64,000 bases of DNA from Erodium maritimum (Eukaryota > Streptophyta > Magnoliopsida > Geraniales > Geraniaceae). How positions within the stretch are numbered: the first letter of the stretch is position 1; each line of letters starts with the position of its first letter. The notes beneath the pieces are model-generated. The model searched no databases. It was not told where the DNA came from and saw nothing but the letters and a program-made list of their open reading frames with translations. The stretch is from positions 12,600,001 through 12,664,000 of the forward strand of contig OY997588.1 of assembly GCA_963921825.1 (NCBI GenBank). Reading direction: 5' to 3'. Below, piece after piece: positions 22,222-34,392 of the stretch. A program made the position numbers and the translations under genes.

Positions 22222-22701
22222 GGGTTAAATATCAACTTACTCTTAAATATTGGTCACGAACAACGGTATTCTACCCAACGTTTTAAAATCACAAATGCAC
22301 CCCTTTAAGTATTGGTCAAGCGATTATGTTAGTAAAAATGGACATAATCTTTTATTCCGTTAGTCATATGACCTCACGTGTCATTTATTGGATAGTAAAA
22401 CGGCGATTTGACCCTTTACTTATTTGACTTTTATACATTTTATAAGGAATATTACCATTGTACCCTTGTTACTGTTCCTTATAAAATGTATAGAGGTCAA
22501 ATAATTAAGGGCAAATTCATCATTTTATCATTCATTAACTGACAAATGAGGTCATATGACTAACGAAATGGTATATTCTATATATTTTTTATTAATAAAA
22601 TTGTGTGACCAATACTTAAGGTGATGCATTTGTGATTTTGAAATGTTGTGTGGTATAGTGTTCGTGACCAATACTTAAAAGTAAGTTCCGATATTTAACC
22701 C
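22222..22701. mobile_element. 480-bp fold-back (MULE-type) element, family C, with 9-bp TSD
   Basis: Starts GGGTTAAATATC and ends GATATTTAACCC, perfect inverted ends, flanked by exact 9-bp TSDs TTTATTTAA (22213-22221 and 22702-22710). The arms are long inverted repeats (ACCAATACTTAA against TTAAATATTGGT, TCACAAATGCACC against ATGCATTTGTGA, CATATGACCTCA against TGAGGTCATATG). A 9-bp TSD with long TIRs is typical of Mutator-like elements. No coding capacity. Confidence 0.85.
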
Positions 22702-22710
22702 TTTATTTAA

Positions 22711-23561
22711 TTAAAACCATTTAGTTCATTTCGTTGTGATATTTATTTATGTGTGTGACCCTTTAGGATTTGTATGATCGTTGGTAGTGAAATGAAACAA
22801 AATGTTTCATCCACAAGTCATGGGTAACTGTTATCAAAGCTCATGATCGTCCAAGCCATGCGAATTAATGACCAACACTTAGTCAAATCATGTTACTTTG
22901 TGTAGTCTTATCCTCTTGTCATTTAGTGATTGTCACAACTGAATAAAAGCATAGAACCTTCATCCTTTATAATTCAGTCTTAACATGTTTTCTTGATTAT
23001 GAGTGGGGAATGTATGTGACGAATCTCACGTATGACAATGCTTATGTTACAAACCTCCTACTAAAAAAGAACGACCGTTTTAATGACATCTGACTTATGT
23101 AACTACAAGTGACAAAGTCTCAATAATCATCACTCATATGCCTCATATGTATATATCCATATCTAAACATCGTCTTTATTTAATCATGAGTCTTTTTTAA
23201 GTAATCGTATTTTTGAATTATTACTCCAACTTATGGTTTATCCACATGTGCAATGAAATATTACTGTATGTGTCGCATCATCTTCCTGTCCTCTTTTTTA
23301 TTGAATCATACTATATTACGGATTTTGATGAATACCCATTACCTAAGATGATAGTGGCCCTCATAGGCTATCTTTGTATAGGGCACTAAACAAACCTCAT
23401 CAAGGAGTTCGGTTGAGCGTTGTACTCAAAATCTGAAGGCGCAAATTGGTAATGGAGGTATGAGTAAGAATAGTCAGCGAAAACTATCCTAACCACTTGG
23501 TCTATTACAGATACTAAATCTTGTATAATTCAACCCCTCAGATACTGAAGGCGCAAAGTAT
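22711..23561. other. Intergenic, with copy 2 of the dispersed repeat
   Basis: AT-rich. Contains the repeat at about 23215-23505 and is followed directly by the 3' end of the HIPP gene. Confidence 0.5.
23215..23505. repeat. Dispersed repeat, copy 2
   Basis: Direct-orientation relative of 20255-20570, diverged by many substitutions and small indels but colinear. Lies 3' of the HIPP gene. Confidence 0.6.
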
Positions 23562-24160
23562 TTACATGATTGAGCACATTGGACTGGGCTCGTGGTAACG
23601 GCCCAATTGGACGAAAGCAACCTCCCCCATCTGGTATGGGTATGAGCACGGGTACGGGAGGGGCTTCACTTCGGGCTTCTTCTCTTCCGGCTTTTTCGGG
23701 GGAGGCCCGATAGTCACCACCTCAGCATGCCGCCCCGCTTTTCTCGCTTTCACTATCACCTTGTAAGGGTCAACGCTTCCCGTTATCGTCAAAGTCCCTT
23801 TAGTAGCATCAACTTCAATCTTGTCCACTCCTGTAAAAAACACATACATCAAAATTACATATATAGTATTATCGGGATCGAGAGGACAGATCTTGTTAAC
23901 GTATGTTTCTTAACGACTATGCTTATGTAGATCAACAACTAACTTGGTTCTTCGGTTATGCAACACTAATACACTATGCAGATGTACCTTGTAAAGAAGA
24001 AATCGTCTTTAAGAGATTGATTATTAGTTTATGCAACACTTTTTGAAGGGTGTAAGATATAATATACGTATGTACCTTGTAAGGAAGAGATCGCCTTTAA
24101 GAGCTTCTTCTTGCATTTTTCGCATGGAATGGACACCTTGAGGACTGTTGTTTGAGACAT
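23562..24160 (-). CDS. Heavy-metal-associated isoprenylated plant protein (HIPP), two exons
   Basis: Exon 1 is 24160-24076 and exon 2 is 23830-23562; the 245-bp intron is GT-AG and the joined frame is 117 aa. It begins MSQTTVLKVSIPCEKC and continues through an HMA fold (about 4-70) with the metal-binding pair Cys13-x-x-Cys16, then a Lys/Pro/Glu-rich linker (PPPKKPEEKKPEVKP), and ends in the CaaX box CSIM, a farnesylation signal. HIPPs bind transition metals or act as membrane-anchored partners in stress and pathogen responses. The usual hydrophobic residues of the HMA fold are present. The intron holds a partial copy of the exon 1 end (see the next entry). Confidence 0.9.
23985..24020 (-). 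repeat. Intronic copy of the HIPP exon 1 end and donor site
   Basis: TGTACCTTGTAAAGAAGAAATCGTCTTTAAGAG-type text at about 23987-24019 copies the exon 1 end at about 24071-24103 with four or five substitutions, including the GTACAT donor. The flanking ATGCAACACT phrase is also duplicated, pointing to a local tandem duplication of about 85 bp. Confidence 0.75.
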
Positions 24161-24805
24161 GAGAGGAGTGCTTTTGTGTGATCTAAATCACATTGTTTAG
24201 CTACCTTCGTTGTTGATTTATACTATCTTGTAAATTTAAGGTGGGTGATGAGAGAGACAACCTTAAATCTTAAATGAATTATTATGGAGATATTATGTTT
24301 GTGTTTCATGGTCATGGAAGTGGAACCGGTCATGCATAAACTATAGTTTCTTGTTTTGACTTTAGTCGTTGATAGCATATGGCTTAACTAAGATACAACT
24401 TGATAGAGCAATCACAAATGGACGATCCCAACCATTGAATTTAGAGATTCTAGATGAAATCGTACTATTAGTTGGTGACTAATTGCGTTGCTTATCGGCC
24501 GAGTTGGGCTACAAATATATTGTTTTGGAATAGATTAATGCGAAAGATGGCTTATGTTGTGTGGAAGTTTATGGTGGTTGAGATGCAACCAAAGGTTCCT
24601 TTTATCTCTAAACTGAAAGGCTTATTTTGGATGTAATTGTCGTATGGGACGCAACAAAATATGTCCCATCTTGCCAACCGCAAGCGAGATTCGAGATTGA
24701 CTTGAAACTTAGCTTAGTCTTATTTTAATTAATCATGTATTGAAACTTGACAACTTAATCATTTGACCCTCTTAAGGTTAATTTTAGGTTTGTTATTTAA
24801 TTTTT
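24161..24805 (-). promoter_or_regulatory. Upstream region of the HIPP gene
   Basis: Directly 5' of the HIPP start codon. AT-rich, with no TATA box or element assigned with confidence. It ends at the A-tail of a LINE relic. Confidence 0.35.
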
Positions 24806-26802
24806 TGAGCGTAAAAAACTACGCTTTATTGGAAAAAAAAAAACATATAGATACAACAATGCAACGTAGTCCCTCAAGTAGGAGATTACCTAATTGTGAT
24901 ATGGGATGAACGACTCTTTCTGACAAATCAGCAAAAAGCCTTATTGTTGATCTTTTAACGAAAACGAGGAAAAAATCATCTACTATAACTAACAGAGCTT
25001 AGATATCATGTGTAATTGCGCTCAACGGGAGGGTATGCGGGTGTCTGAGTTAACCATGTGGACCACCATCTGGGTATGTGACCGAACTATTATCTAGTCA
25101 ATCCGTGGACTCTAGTATAAAATCCAGATTTGTGGCAATGGATTGGCTTCTATCATAGAGGTATCCGATACCCTATGAAGGACTTCGTTCCCAACTACTA
25201 AAATCGTTCTTGAAGATGACCGGGTTATGAAGCGTCAAGCAAACTATACGTATCCGTGAATGTCGCGTCGTCCACGTTGATAACTGTCCATATTGTTTGG
25301 GGTAAAGCTAATTTGTCTGGATGTGGTACGTCAAACATGCAGAGCTAGGATTTTGTATTGGCTTGAGCTTGTGTCTAGGTTGTAATATGGGATAAGGTTG
25401 TCGATTGTACTCCTATAGCTAAAAGGGTAGCATCTCACCAAACCTTTGCATTCCAGACCTTAAAAATCTCCCATAACCAACAAAGTATACGAGCTTGACG
25501 CTCCAACGGTGCTCATGTAGTGATAAAATTCCACCCTTCCACGAAATCTGGGAATTGCTCAAAGGACTCTAGATGTTGATTACAAATCGAGCATATGAGA
25601 GAAATAGGGACAGACCTTCTTTAGAGGTTATCTGCTACATGAAATGATCTCGTGAGCGCCCTTCACAAGAAGATACAAAGGCGAGATTGGATGGAGATCT
25701 ACCATACCGTCGGCCCCGTAGGTGAAAGGTCGGGGGTCCCCTGGGGACCCTATTCATACTCAGTAGTATATATCCCTCCTTCCTAGTGTCGATACCCTTA
25801 TGATCTTTCACCTAAACGAAGCATCCGAGGAGTAAGTAGCTGAAAGAGGGGTGGTGAGAATATTGTCTCGGTCCTTTGGTGGGAATAGTTGGCGAACCAG
25901 GGGTATTTCCAATTGTCGGGTCTCAGGTTTCATTAGTCCTGCAACAGAGTGCTGGAGTAGGTTTGGAGAGTCACTACGGATAGTAGGTATGTCCCCAATA
26001 GTCACAAATGTCCGATAATCTGAGTATCTCTCCCCGAACCAGGAGCTCGGTGGATGCCGGAGATTAGTAAGGATTTTGGAAGCATATACACTGGACCATG
26101 TGAAGCTTGGATTGCTAACTACATCTGCTAGAAGAAAGTCAGATCCCAGATAGTATCGTGCCTTCAAACCCTGAGCTACCATCGAGTCTAAACAATGTAG
26201 AAGGTTCCATGCTTGCTTACCAAGAAGTGCCATATTTACATCCCGTAATTGGTGAAAACCCATGCCCCCTCCTGTTCCGAACGATAGAGCTTCTCCTAGT
26301 ACTGACAGATGATCAGTCTCTCTTTAGGGGTAGATCCCTCCTACCAAAAAATTCCAACGCTATGTGTATTTGATCTATAATAATCTGTGGAAATTCAAAT
26401 ACAAACATAACATACACTGAAATAGATGTAAGCACTGACCTGGTCATCACCTTTCATCCTGCCGGAGACAATAGTTTACCATCTTAGAATTGGACCCTCC
26501 GGATAACTTTGTCTACTAGGAATTGCATACCACGGGCTCTATGTCGTCCAAACATGTTTAGGACTCCTAAATATAGCAAGGCCTTAGATATTTCCCCCAA
26601 GATCTAGGGCCATACAACATGTCGTCCGAGTATTCGGTTTGGTATTTGTGCTGAAGAAGGCCGAGTACTTTTGGTAGTTAAGAACTTTGCTTGATAGTGT
26701 ACCAAACATCGCAAGGAGGTTACTAACATTAGTGACCTCCTCCGAGGTGGCTCTGTAGAATAGATAGTAGTTATTTGCAAAAAAAATAGGTGCGATATAG
26801 TC

Positions 26803-26818
26803 TGGGGGGGGGGGGGGG
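26803..26818. repeat. Poly-G tract
   Basis: A run of about 16 G within the LINE ORF2 relic, similar to the one at about 21198. Possibly a true homopolymer or a consensus error. Confidence 0.8.
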
Positions 26819-27033
26819 CAGAGTCACTGAGATACCATGAATATGACCAGTCGTTTGTGCCACAATGAGGAGTCTTGAAAGACCTGACATACAAAAAAGA
26901 AATAGGTACGACGAGAGAGGATCGCCTCGAGGAATACCCCGAGTGGGGCGAATACCGGGGTCTCCTTGCCCCCGAACTGATCGAGTATTAGACCGGCCCC
27001 ATACAAGTTGTCATTAGAGCCACCCAATCCACC

Positions 27034-27649
27034 GAGAAACCATTGCGACGCAGAATAGCCAAAAGGAACGGTCATTCCACCTTATCATATACATTACTCA
27101 TATCTAGTTTCAATGCCATATACCATACAACCCTTATTATCTTTTGTCAAAGAAAATGAATAATTTTAAAAGAGATGAGAACAATGTCCTAAATGTTGCG
27201 TCCTAGGACAAACGCCCATTGCGTTGGTACGAAGAGGTTTTTCACTAGAAGCTTGAGTCTGTATGTCAACACTTTAGTAAGGATATGAAAGATATCACGT
27301 TGCATAGAGAAACCATTGCGACGCAGAATAGCCAAAAGGAACGGTCATTCCACCTTATCATATACATTACTCATATCTAGTTTCAATGCCATATACCATA
27401 CAACCCTTATTATCTTTTGTCAAAGAAAATGAATAATTTTAAAAGAGATGAGAACAATGTCCTAAATGTTGCGTCCTAGGACAAACGCCCATTGCGTTGG
27501 TACGAAGAGGTTTTTCACTAGAAGCTTGAGTCTGTATGTCAACACTTTAGTAAGGATATGAAAGATATCACGTTGCATAGAGAAACCATTGCGACGCAGA
27601 ATAGCCAAAAGGAACGGTCATTCCACCTTATCATATACATTACTCATAT
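27034..27649. repeat. 273-bp exact tandem duplication (2.25 copies)
   Basis: Units begin at 27034, 27307 and 27580 (GAGAAACCATTGCG). Units 1 and 2 look identical by eye across all 273 bp. The third is cut off after about 70 bp. The unit lies in the RT region of the LINE relic and is 91 codons long, so the coding phase is kept. Confidence 0.95.
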
Positions 27650-27660
27650 TTAAGTAAACG

Positions 27661-28945
27661 AATAAAGATTATCGGGGAGAAACTCGTAAAACATCTCCTT
27701 TGACCTATTGCACAGTGTGATACTCTCATTCAAGGTAATAATCACCTTTCAGACAATACTTGCAACAACATACAGTATGGACTAAAATTCGATTCCACTT
27801 TTTAAACAATACTTACTACAACAACACTTGCATGTGATACGATATTTATAACATACACAATTTTGTTTCACCTAGCTCATAAAGTTTTTCGGGCTGAACC
27901 ATTTGTCGAATCATGCAACAACAATAATAAAATCCCGTCTTTTGTTCGTCTAATTCTGGAGCAATCTTTGTCGTCTACGAACTCCGTCTTGTTGATTTTT
28001 AATTTTAATAAGCGTAGTTGCAAAAAAAACTACTGAACATAAATTTCTCGTTATTTGACTTTCCAATATATTCAACCCCAAAAACCGGCTTATAGGCATT
28101 GGACGTGTAGAACAACCGAAACATATATGTTTCTTGAATGTTACCAACATTCAGGACCGCGTGTAACATAAGAGAATTCTTTCATGTACTTTCCCATTCT
28201 TTTAGATCGGATATGTATTCCTTTTTGAGCGGTATGGCTGACTATGTCTGTTTATTCTTTTTCGTCATTTTTAGATCTTGTTGTTGGTTTAGTGGTTTGT
28301 GGTTTCCTTTACATAACATATACCATTTTTTAATACATTATTATTTTTTCTGATAACAAAAAACGTTTTTGTGAATAAGTAAAATTACGCCTTAGATAAG
28401 ACAGGTAGTATGTTCACTCTCTTTGTTTTCTTTTTTATTGGAAACTATGTAACATTTTATTTCACCTTAAATCTGCAAGAACATATCTTGACCGACCTTT
28501 TATGTTGCCAACTATTTTAAAATATTTACAAAATTTGTACAAAATGATCGGTTTAGTTAAATTAATATAATTTGAATGATAATTAGGAAATTTTAAATGA
28601 TTTTATAATGTTAATTAAGGTTAAAATTATTATTGATTAAAAAATGTTGTGTCTTCCTCCTCGTGAGTCCTTTAGTGGCACACGATCAGGCTAGAGATGA
28701 GGGTCTCAAAACCGATCATGATTGAGATGCGCCAAAGCTGGATGCATCTCTCTTCCTACAAAGCATCGAGCCTCACGCTGAAGTTAGACTTGAGATGGCT
28801 CGACGACAACTCTCACCCATGGTCGCTCCTCTACTTAGTGATTTTGATCGGCAGCAGACTCGACCACATTCTTGGTGATAAAAGAGATTTGTTGTCTCGT
28901 TGCGAGCCCGCGTTTTCCTTGTTATTTTCTGCTCGAGGAACTATT
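27661..28945. other. Intergenic, AT-rich; older mixed sequence at 28640-28945
   Basis: No supported gene. About 28640-28945 is less AT-rich and resembles degenerate coding DNA but matches nothing I recognise. Confidence 0.45.
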
Positions 28946-29160
28946 TTTTAACGAAGAAACTTCCATTAATTTCTCAACTGCAAAATACAGATAAAGGCGT
29001 TTGATAGTAGAACCCAAACCTGAGTAGTAAAAAATTTAAAACATAGAAACGATAAACAGACAAGTAAAACCATGCAAAGAAAAACATAATGGGAGAACAA
29101 CTCCTTGCACATCCAGGGTAGACTGTTAGGACCTGGTCTTCGATCATGGGGGTAGGCTAT

Positions 29161-30120
29161 TGTAGTAAATCTAGTACCCCCAAGCCGGAATAAAAGACTC
29201 ACTCCGAATAAATCAAACGGATCCGTGGAAAAAGAACCGATGCGATTCAATCCACAACGGACACCGACAACCTTGATTTTTCCAACCCCCGATCCCAAGA
29301 CTTAGTCGATAAATGCTAAATGTCTGATAAGCGAAATAACCGGAACAAATAATAATAAAGTTGCAAAAAATAAACAGAGAGCCAAGCAATTTTACGTGGT
29401 TCGGCAATGTGCCTACATCCACGGGACAACGACGAGCTCCTTGTATTATCCGAGAAATAATCCGAGAATTACAAACCCTAATTCTCTATATCTCAATACA
29501 AATCGACAAACCACAAAAGAAATTAACCTATCTTTTGTTATCGATAAATAGATCAAGAAATCACTTTGTAGTCTTCTTAATTTTGTTGCACAATAATATC
29601 AAGACTGACATCAAATAATTACCTTTGCTGCCACGTGATTACAAAAGGATAGTTATTCCTTTGTCTTGAAACTGTAGCACACCAGAGCATGTAGAAATTT
29701 AACCAAGCCTTATTCATTGCTTCAACCAAAGATTAAGGAGCATTAATGATCATAATCAATGACAAAAGAGCCTCCTTGATACTTGATCCACGCAACCACT
29801 CTTTAAGTATGAATAGAATAAAAAACCACTTTGGCTACTTTCTCCTGTACTGCACAGTCAAGAGCTCTTGATCTTTGCCCAAATGATTTTGCCTCCCACA
29901 AGATTCTCTTGCTTCCTCTCCGTCCGATCTATGGAGCCGCCTACCTAGACAAGGACCCAAAAGCCCTTTTTCTCTCTGTAAAAGACGCAGCTCGGCAAGC
30001 TCTCTTCGTGTGCCCTACTGTTCATGTGTATATAACACAATAGAAATGGGCTCAAGTGATGTCAGCATGGGCTTGACTAATGGGCCTTTGGGCCTTGGCC
30101 TTTTGAGCCAAAAAATAACA
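29161..30120 (-). repeat. 3' LTR of the copia element
   Basis: 960 bp. On the plus strand it starts TGTAGTAAATC and ends AAAAATAACA. A TATATA motif near 30028 on the minus strand is a promoter candidate. The purine-rich tract AAGGTGGAGAT abuts it at about 30121-30131. Confidence 0.95.
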
Positions 30121-30219
30121 ATCTCCACCTTGGCGACAAAGCCATAAGGCTCCACCTGCTCGTCGTCCTCCACCGGGTCATAAAGACCCCACCCCGAAGG
30201 GTCCCGCCCCCGTGGGGCG

Positions 30220-32079
30220 TCAACATCGAGAAATCTTGATCAAGTTGAGACAATGCTCTAACTTGATCACCGGTACCACCTTTGTCAACATATCAGCTGC
30301 GTTTTCCTTGGTATCGACTTTTTCCAACATTACCAGTTTATCTTCAATAATATCTCTGATAAAATGAAACCTCACATCTATGTGTTTGGTCCTAGAGTGA
30401 AATACCTGATTCTTTGCCAAATGGATGGCGCTCTGACTATCACAAAGAATAGTGACATCCCTTTGAGCAACACCCAAATCTCGAACCAATCCCCGAAGCC
30501 ATATAGCCTCTTTCACTGCCTCTGTCACTGCCATGTACTCTGCTTCTGTTGTAGACAAAGCAACCACTGACTGTAACATGGACCTCCAAGATATAGGACC
30601 CATTGCCAATGTAAAACAATAACCTGTAGTCGATCGACGCTTGTCCATATCTCCAGCATAGTCTGAGTCAACATACCCCAATACAGCTAAAACTGGCGAT
30701 CTCTCATAAACCAAACCGACATCCAGTGTACCCCGAAGATACCTCAAAATCCACTTCACTGCTTGCCAATGTTGCTTCCCCGGATTCGCCATGAACCGAC
30801 TAACAACACTAATTGGATAAGCAATATCTGGACGCGTGCAAACCATGGCATACATAAGACTACCAACTGCACTCGCATAAGGAACCTTAGCCATATATTC
30901 CCTCTCATCCTCAGTGACAGGAGATAACATACTCGAGAGTTTAAAGTGAGCAGCTAAAGGAGTACTAACCGGTTTTGCCGAATCCATGTCAAAACGGCTC
31001 ATAACCTTCTCCAAGTACTTTCGTTGTGACAATGTCAACCTGCCCCGCTTCCTATCCCGAATAATCTCCATCCCAAGAATCTTCTTCACCGGACCAAGAT
31101 CTTTCATCTCAAACTCTCTGCTAAGTTGTGACTTCAGCTTATCAATTCCTATCACGCTCCTTGCAGCAATGAGCATATCATCAACATAGAGTAAAAGAAA
31201 CACAAAAGATCCATCCTTGAGCTCCTTAATAAATACACAAGGATCATACTCGCTCCTCGCATATCCCTGCTCAATCATAAAAATATCAAACCTCTTGTAC
31301 CACTGCCTCGAGGCCTGTTTCAACCCATACAATGATTTCTTCAGTTTGCATACTTTTCCTTTCTCACCAACAACATAATAACCATCGGGCTGAGACATAT
31401 ATATGTCCTCCTCCAAATCTCCATGCAAGAATGCAGTTTTAACATCAAGTTATTCGAGCTCTAAATCAAACTGCGTAGCCAATGCTAATAGGACTCGGAT
31501 ACTAGTGTGCTTTACCACCGGAGAGAATACCTCATTATAGTCCACACCTTCTTGTTGTGCATATCCCTTAGCCACCAATCTTGCCTTGTACCTTATACCC
31601 GTACAATTATCCTTGGAACTTGGAATCCCGTCTTTTACTGTAAAGATCCACTTGCACCCAATCGACCTTTTTCCCTTAGGAAGTGTAACAAGTTCCCAAG
31701 TCTGATTTTTATAAAGAGATGACATCTCCTCATCCATGGCGTCCTTCCACTCCTTTTTGTGATCATCACACAAAGCTTGCTTGTATGTGTTAGGAACATC
31801 ATAATCAGTAACCGGGAAAGCACAAGCTACCCCATCCTCATAGCCGAATCTCCGAGGTGCACGTCTGACCCTAGGTTCTCTACCCGCTACCAAAGACGGT
31901 GTCTCAATCTGCTGAACCTGTTGTTGTGTAAGGGCCTCGTTCCCATCAATAGGAACATCATCATCAATAACAGTCTCATCAGGTACCATCTGTGAAGAAC
32001 TACCTGCTTGAGAAATAGAACTAGGAGCTCCAAGCTCCACCTGATGATTATCTTCTTTGTCTTCATCATAGATATCACC
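30220..32079 (-). pseudogene. Copia reverse transcriptase and RNase H region
   Basis: 32079-31450 covers the pre-RT linker and RT N-terminus (GCKWIFTVKDG, YKARLVAKGYAQ, FSPVVKHTSIR). 31446-30220 covers the rest, with LDVKTAFLHGDLEEDIYM, the catalytic YVDD in LLLYVDDMLIAA, and RNase H with SDYAGDMDKRRSTTGY and TKHIDVRFHFIRD. A TAA stop at about 31447-31449 (expected CAA) splits the RT, and a TAG at about 32080-32082 (expected CAG) separates it from integrase. Catalytic residues look intact apart from these stops. Confidence 0.92.
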
Positions 32080-32082
32080 TCT

Positions 32083-32971
32083 CTAAATAGGAGAACCGTC
32101 CTTGCATCTCTCACACTTTGCCTGTAGCAAAGCCTCCTCATGGAATGTAACATCCCGGCTAATCACAAACTTCTGAGTTTCTGGGCACCATAACTTGTAC
32201 CCCTTCACATTCTCAGGATAACCGAGAAATATAGCCTTCTTGGCCCTCACTCCAATCTTATCCTCTTTAACTTGATAGTAAGCCGGACAACCAAATGCTC
32301 TCAAGTTAGAATAATTAGAAGGATTACCGGACCATACTTCCATAGGAACCTTGGACTCAATAGCTGATGAAGGAGAGCGGTTAATCAAGTAGCACGCCGT
32401 ATTTACTGCCTCAGCCCACCATATTCTGCCCAAACCTGCATTGGACAACATGCACCGTGCTCTCTCTAATAGGGTACGATTCATCCGCTCTGCTACCCCA
32501 TTCTGTTGTGGTGTCTTTCTCACTGTGAAATGTCTCTTGATGCCATGTTCTGCACAGAACTCCTTAAGGGGATCCTCGGTGCACTCACCGCCATTGTCAG
32601 ATCTCAAAACCTTGATCACCCTACCTGTCTGCTTCTCAACCATAGCCCTCCACTTCTTGAAAATATCCCTGACTTCATCTTTATGCTTCATGGTATAGAT
32701 CCATACTCTCTGGCTGAAGTCGTCTATAAAAAGACACAAAATACCGGGACCCACCCTTCGATGCAACTCTCGAGGGTCCCCAAACATCATTGTGGATATA
32801 ATCCACAATACCCGCGGTGTTGTGAATACCGTCACCAAAAGTGACCCTGCACTGCTTCCCATACACACAATGCTCACAAAAATCAAGCTTCTCCATCTTG
32901 TCACCGCCAAGCAAGCCACGCCTGCTCAAAGTTTTAAGTCCACCCTCACCTACATGCCCTAGACGCATGTG
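32083..32971 (-). pseudogene. Copia integrase region, frameshifted
   Basis: Begins with the zinc-binding segment (MRLGHVGEGG, CEHCVYGKQ), then the catalytic core with FIDDFSQRVWIY, LRSDNGGE, PQQNGVAERMNRTLLERAR and the C-terminal AIFLGYPENVKGYKLW. A single extra T in a T-run (about 32725) shifts the frame between VSF and IDDFSQ. A TGA (32972-32974, expected TGG) cuts it from gag-protease. Confidence 0.92.
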
Positions 32972-34330
32972 TCATAACTGTGTGCGGACCAAGATCTTCT
33001 CATCAATAACCGTGGAGACCATAACTCCACCCTCAACAACATTACCCTGAAGAAAATAGAGATTGGCATGCCTAATTGCCGATAATAGCAACATGTCACC
33101 ATGATAAACGTTGCAATAACCATTCTCACCAACATACCTGTAACCCTGAGCCTCAAGTACCCCAAGAGAAATCAACCCTCTAGCAAGATCCGGAATATGG
33201 CGTACCTCGGTTAGCTGTCTACATGACCCGTCTGCTAGCTGGAATCTGACTGTGCCAACGCCTAACATCCTGCAGGGTCGAGAATCACCCATATACACTG
33301 AGCGACCCTCCACCTCACGATAGGTGGTGAACCAGTCCCGAACCGGACAGAAGTGATAAGAAGCCCCTGTATCCAACAACCAACCATCATACAAATGATT
33401 ACTAGAACCCGCTGTCAAGGCATGCGCTAGGTCACCATCGATATGAATATCCTCAACTATCTCTGGTTCCTTAACCACATTTGCCACGCCTTTGCCCGTA
33501 TCTTGTTTGGTGCGATTGTCCTTCAAATCCGGACAATCCTTCTTGTAATGGCCTTTACGCTTACACTTGTAACACTCAACTTTAGACAAATCTCTACCCC
33601 TCGACTGAGATCGACTTCTTCTATTGTTTTTGTACTTCTTGTTTGAATTTCTTCCCCTTGAAACCGAGAGACCGTGTGCTAGAACGTCCTCGCTCACAGC
33701 ACTCTTCCTAGAAGCCTTTGCCAATATAGAATGAACAATGTCACTATACACAAACTTCTCCTTGTTCATCATAGTCATCTGATCAACAAACGGCTCCCAT
33801 TCCGGCAACAAAGAAATCAACAAGAATAAAGCCTTCTGACTATCTTCAAACTTAGCTCCCAAGCTAACACAATCCGAGTACAAGCACTCAAACTCAGTAA
33901 TATGATCAGTCATAAGTTTACCTGACTGTAGCCTGAAAGTGAAGAGCTTCTTCTGCAGGTACATCACACTCATCTGATCATTTTGAAGATACATAGCCTG
34001 AAGCTTTTCCCAAATACCCTTGGCGGTCGTCTCATCTGCAAAATTGTAAGCCACATTCCGAGAAAGACACAAACGGATCGTACTACAAGCCTTCTGATCC
34101 ATCTTGTTCCACCTCTCAAGTTGATCACCCCCTGATGGTTTATCTCCCAACGCATCAAACTGATCCAAACTAACCAGAATATCCTTACAATCCATCTGCC
34201 AAGCTTTAAAATTGTTCCGTCCATTAGATCGAAGAATATCGAACCCATGGACCTTCACATAACCCGCATCCTGAGATGTGGACGCTCTATCAGACATATT
34301 TGCAAACACAGCAATAACAGCAATAACCAA
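32972..34330 (-). pseudogene. Copia gag and aspartic protease region
   Basis: The open frame starts upstream, but the likely first Met is in MSDRASTSQ. It encodes a UBN2-type gag (GFDILRSNGRNNFKAW, WEKLQAMYLQ), a basic Arg/Ser stretch, the CCHC knuckle CYKCKRKGHYKKDC, and protease with LLDTGASYHF. It ends at the TGA at 32972-32974, which replaces a Trp codon. Confidence 0.93.
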
Positions 34331-34378
34331 TCAACTAGCCAAATAACCAGAATGCTCTGACACTAGTAGCTCAACCGG

Positions 34379-34390
34379 GCTCTGATACCA
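34379..34390 (-). other. Copia primer-binding site (initiator tRNA-Met)
   Basis: On the minus strand reads TGGTATCAGAGC, complementary to the 3' end of plant initiator tRNA-Met, two bases from the 5' LTR. Confidence 0.93.
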
Positions 34391-34392
34391 CT

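Larger units (their letters stand above)
24806..27660 (-). pseudogene. LINE ORF2 relic (reverse transcriptase to C-terminal region)
   Basis: On the minus strand from high to low coordinates: RT block LKLDMSNVYDKVE in the 27034-27120 region, a degenerate EAILSRRTYFFF where GDPLSPYLFLF is expected (about 26900), then DVNMALLGKQAWNLL, VAQGLKARYYLGSDFL and NPSFTWSSVYASK (26263-25808), the post-RT region of L1-type plant ORF2. The 3' end is a minus-strand AATAAAGCGTAG followed by A-runs near 24806. Stops and frameshifts are everywhere. The endonuclease domain was not found. This is the only recognisable LINE RT in the window. Confidence 0.75.
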
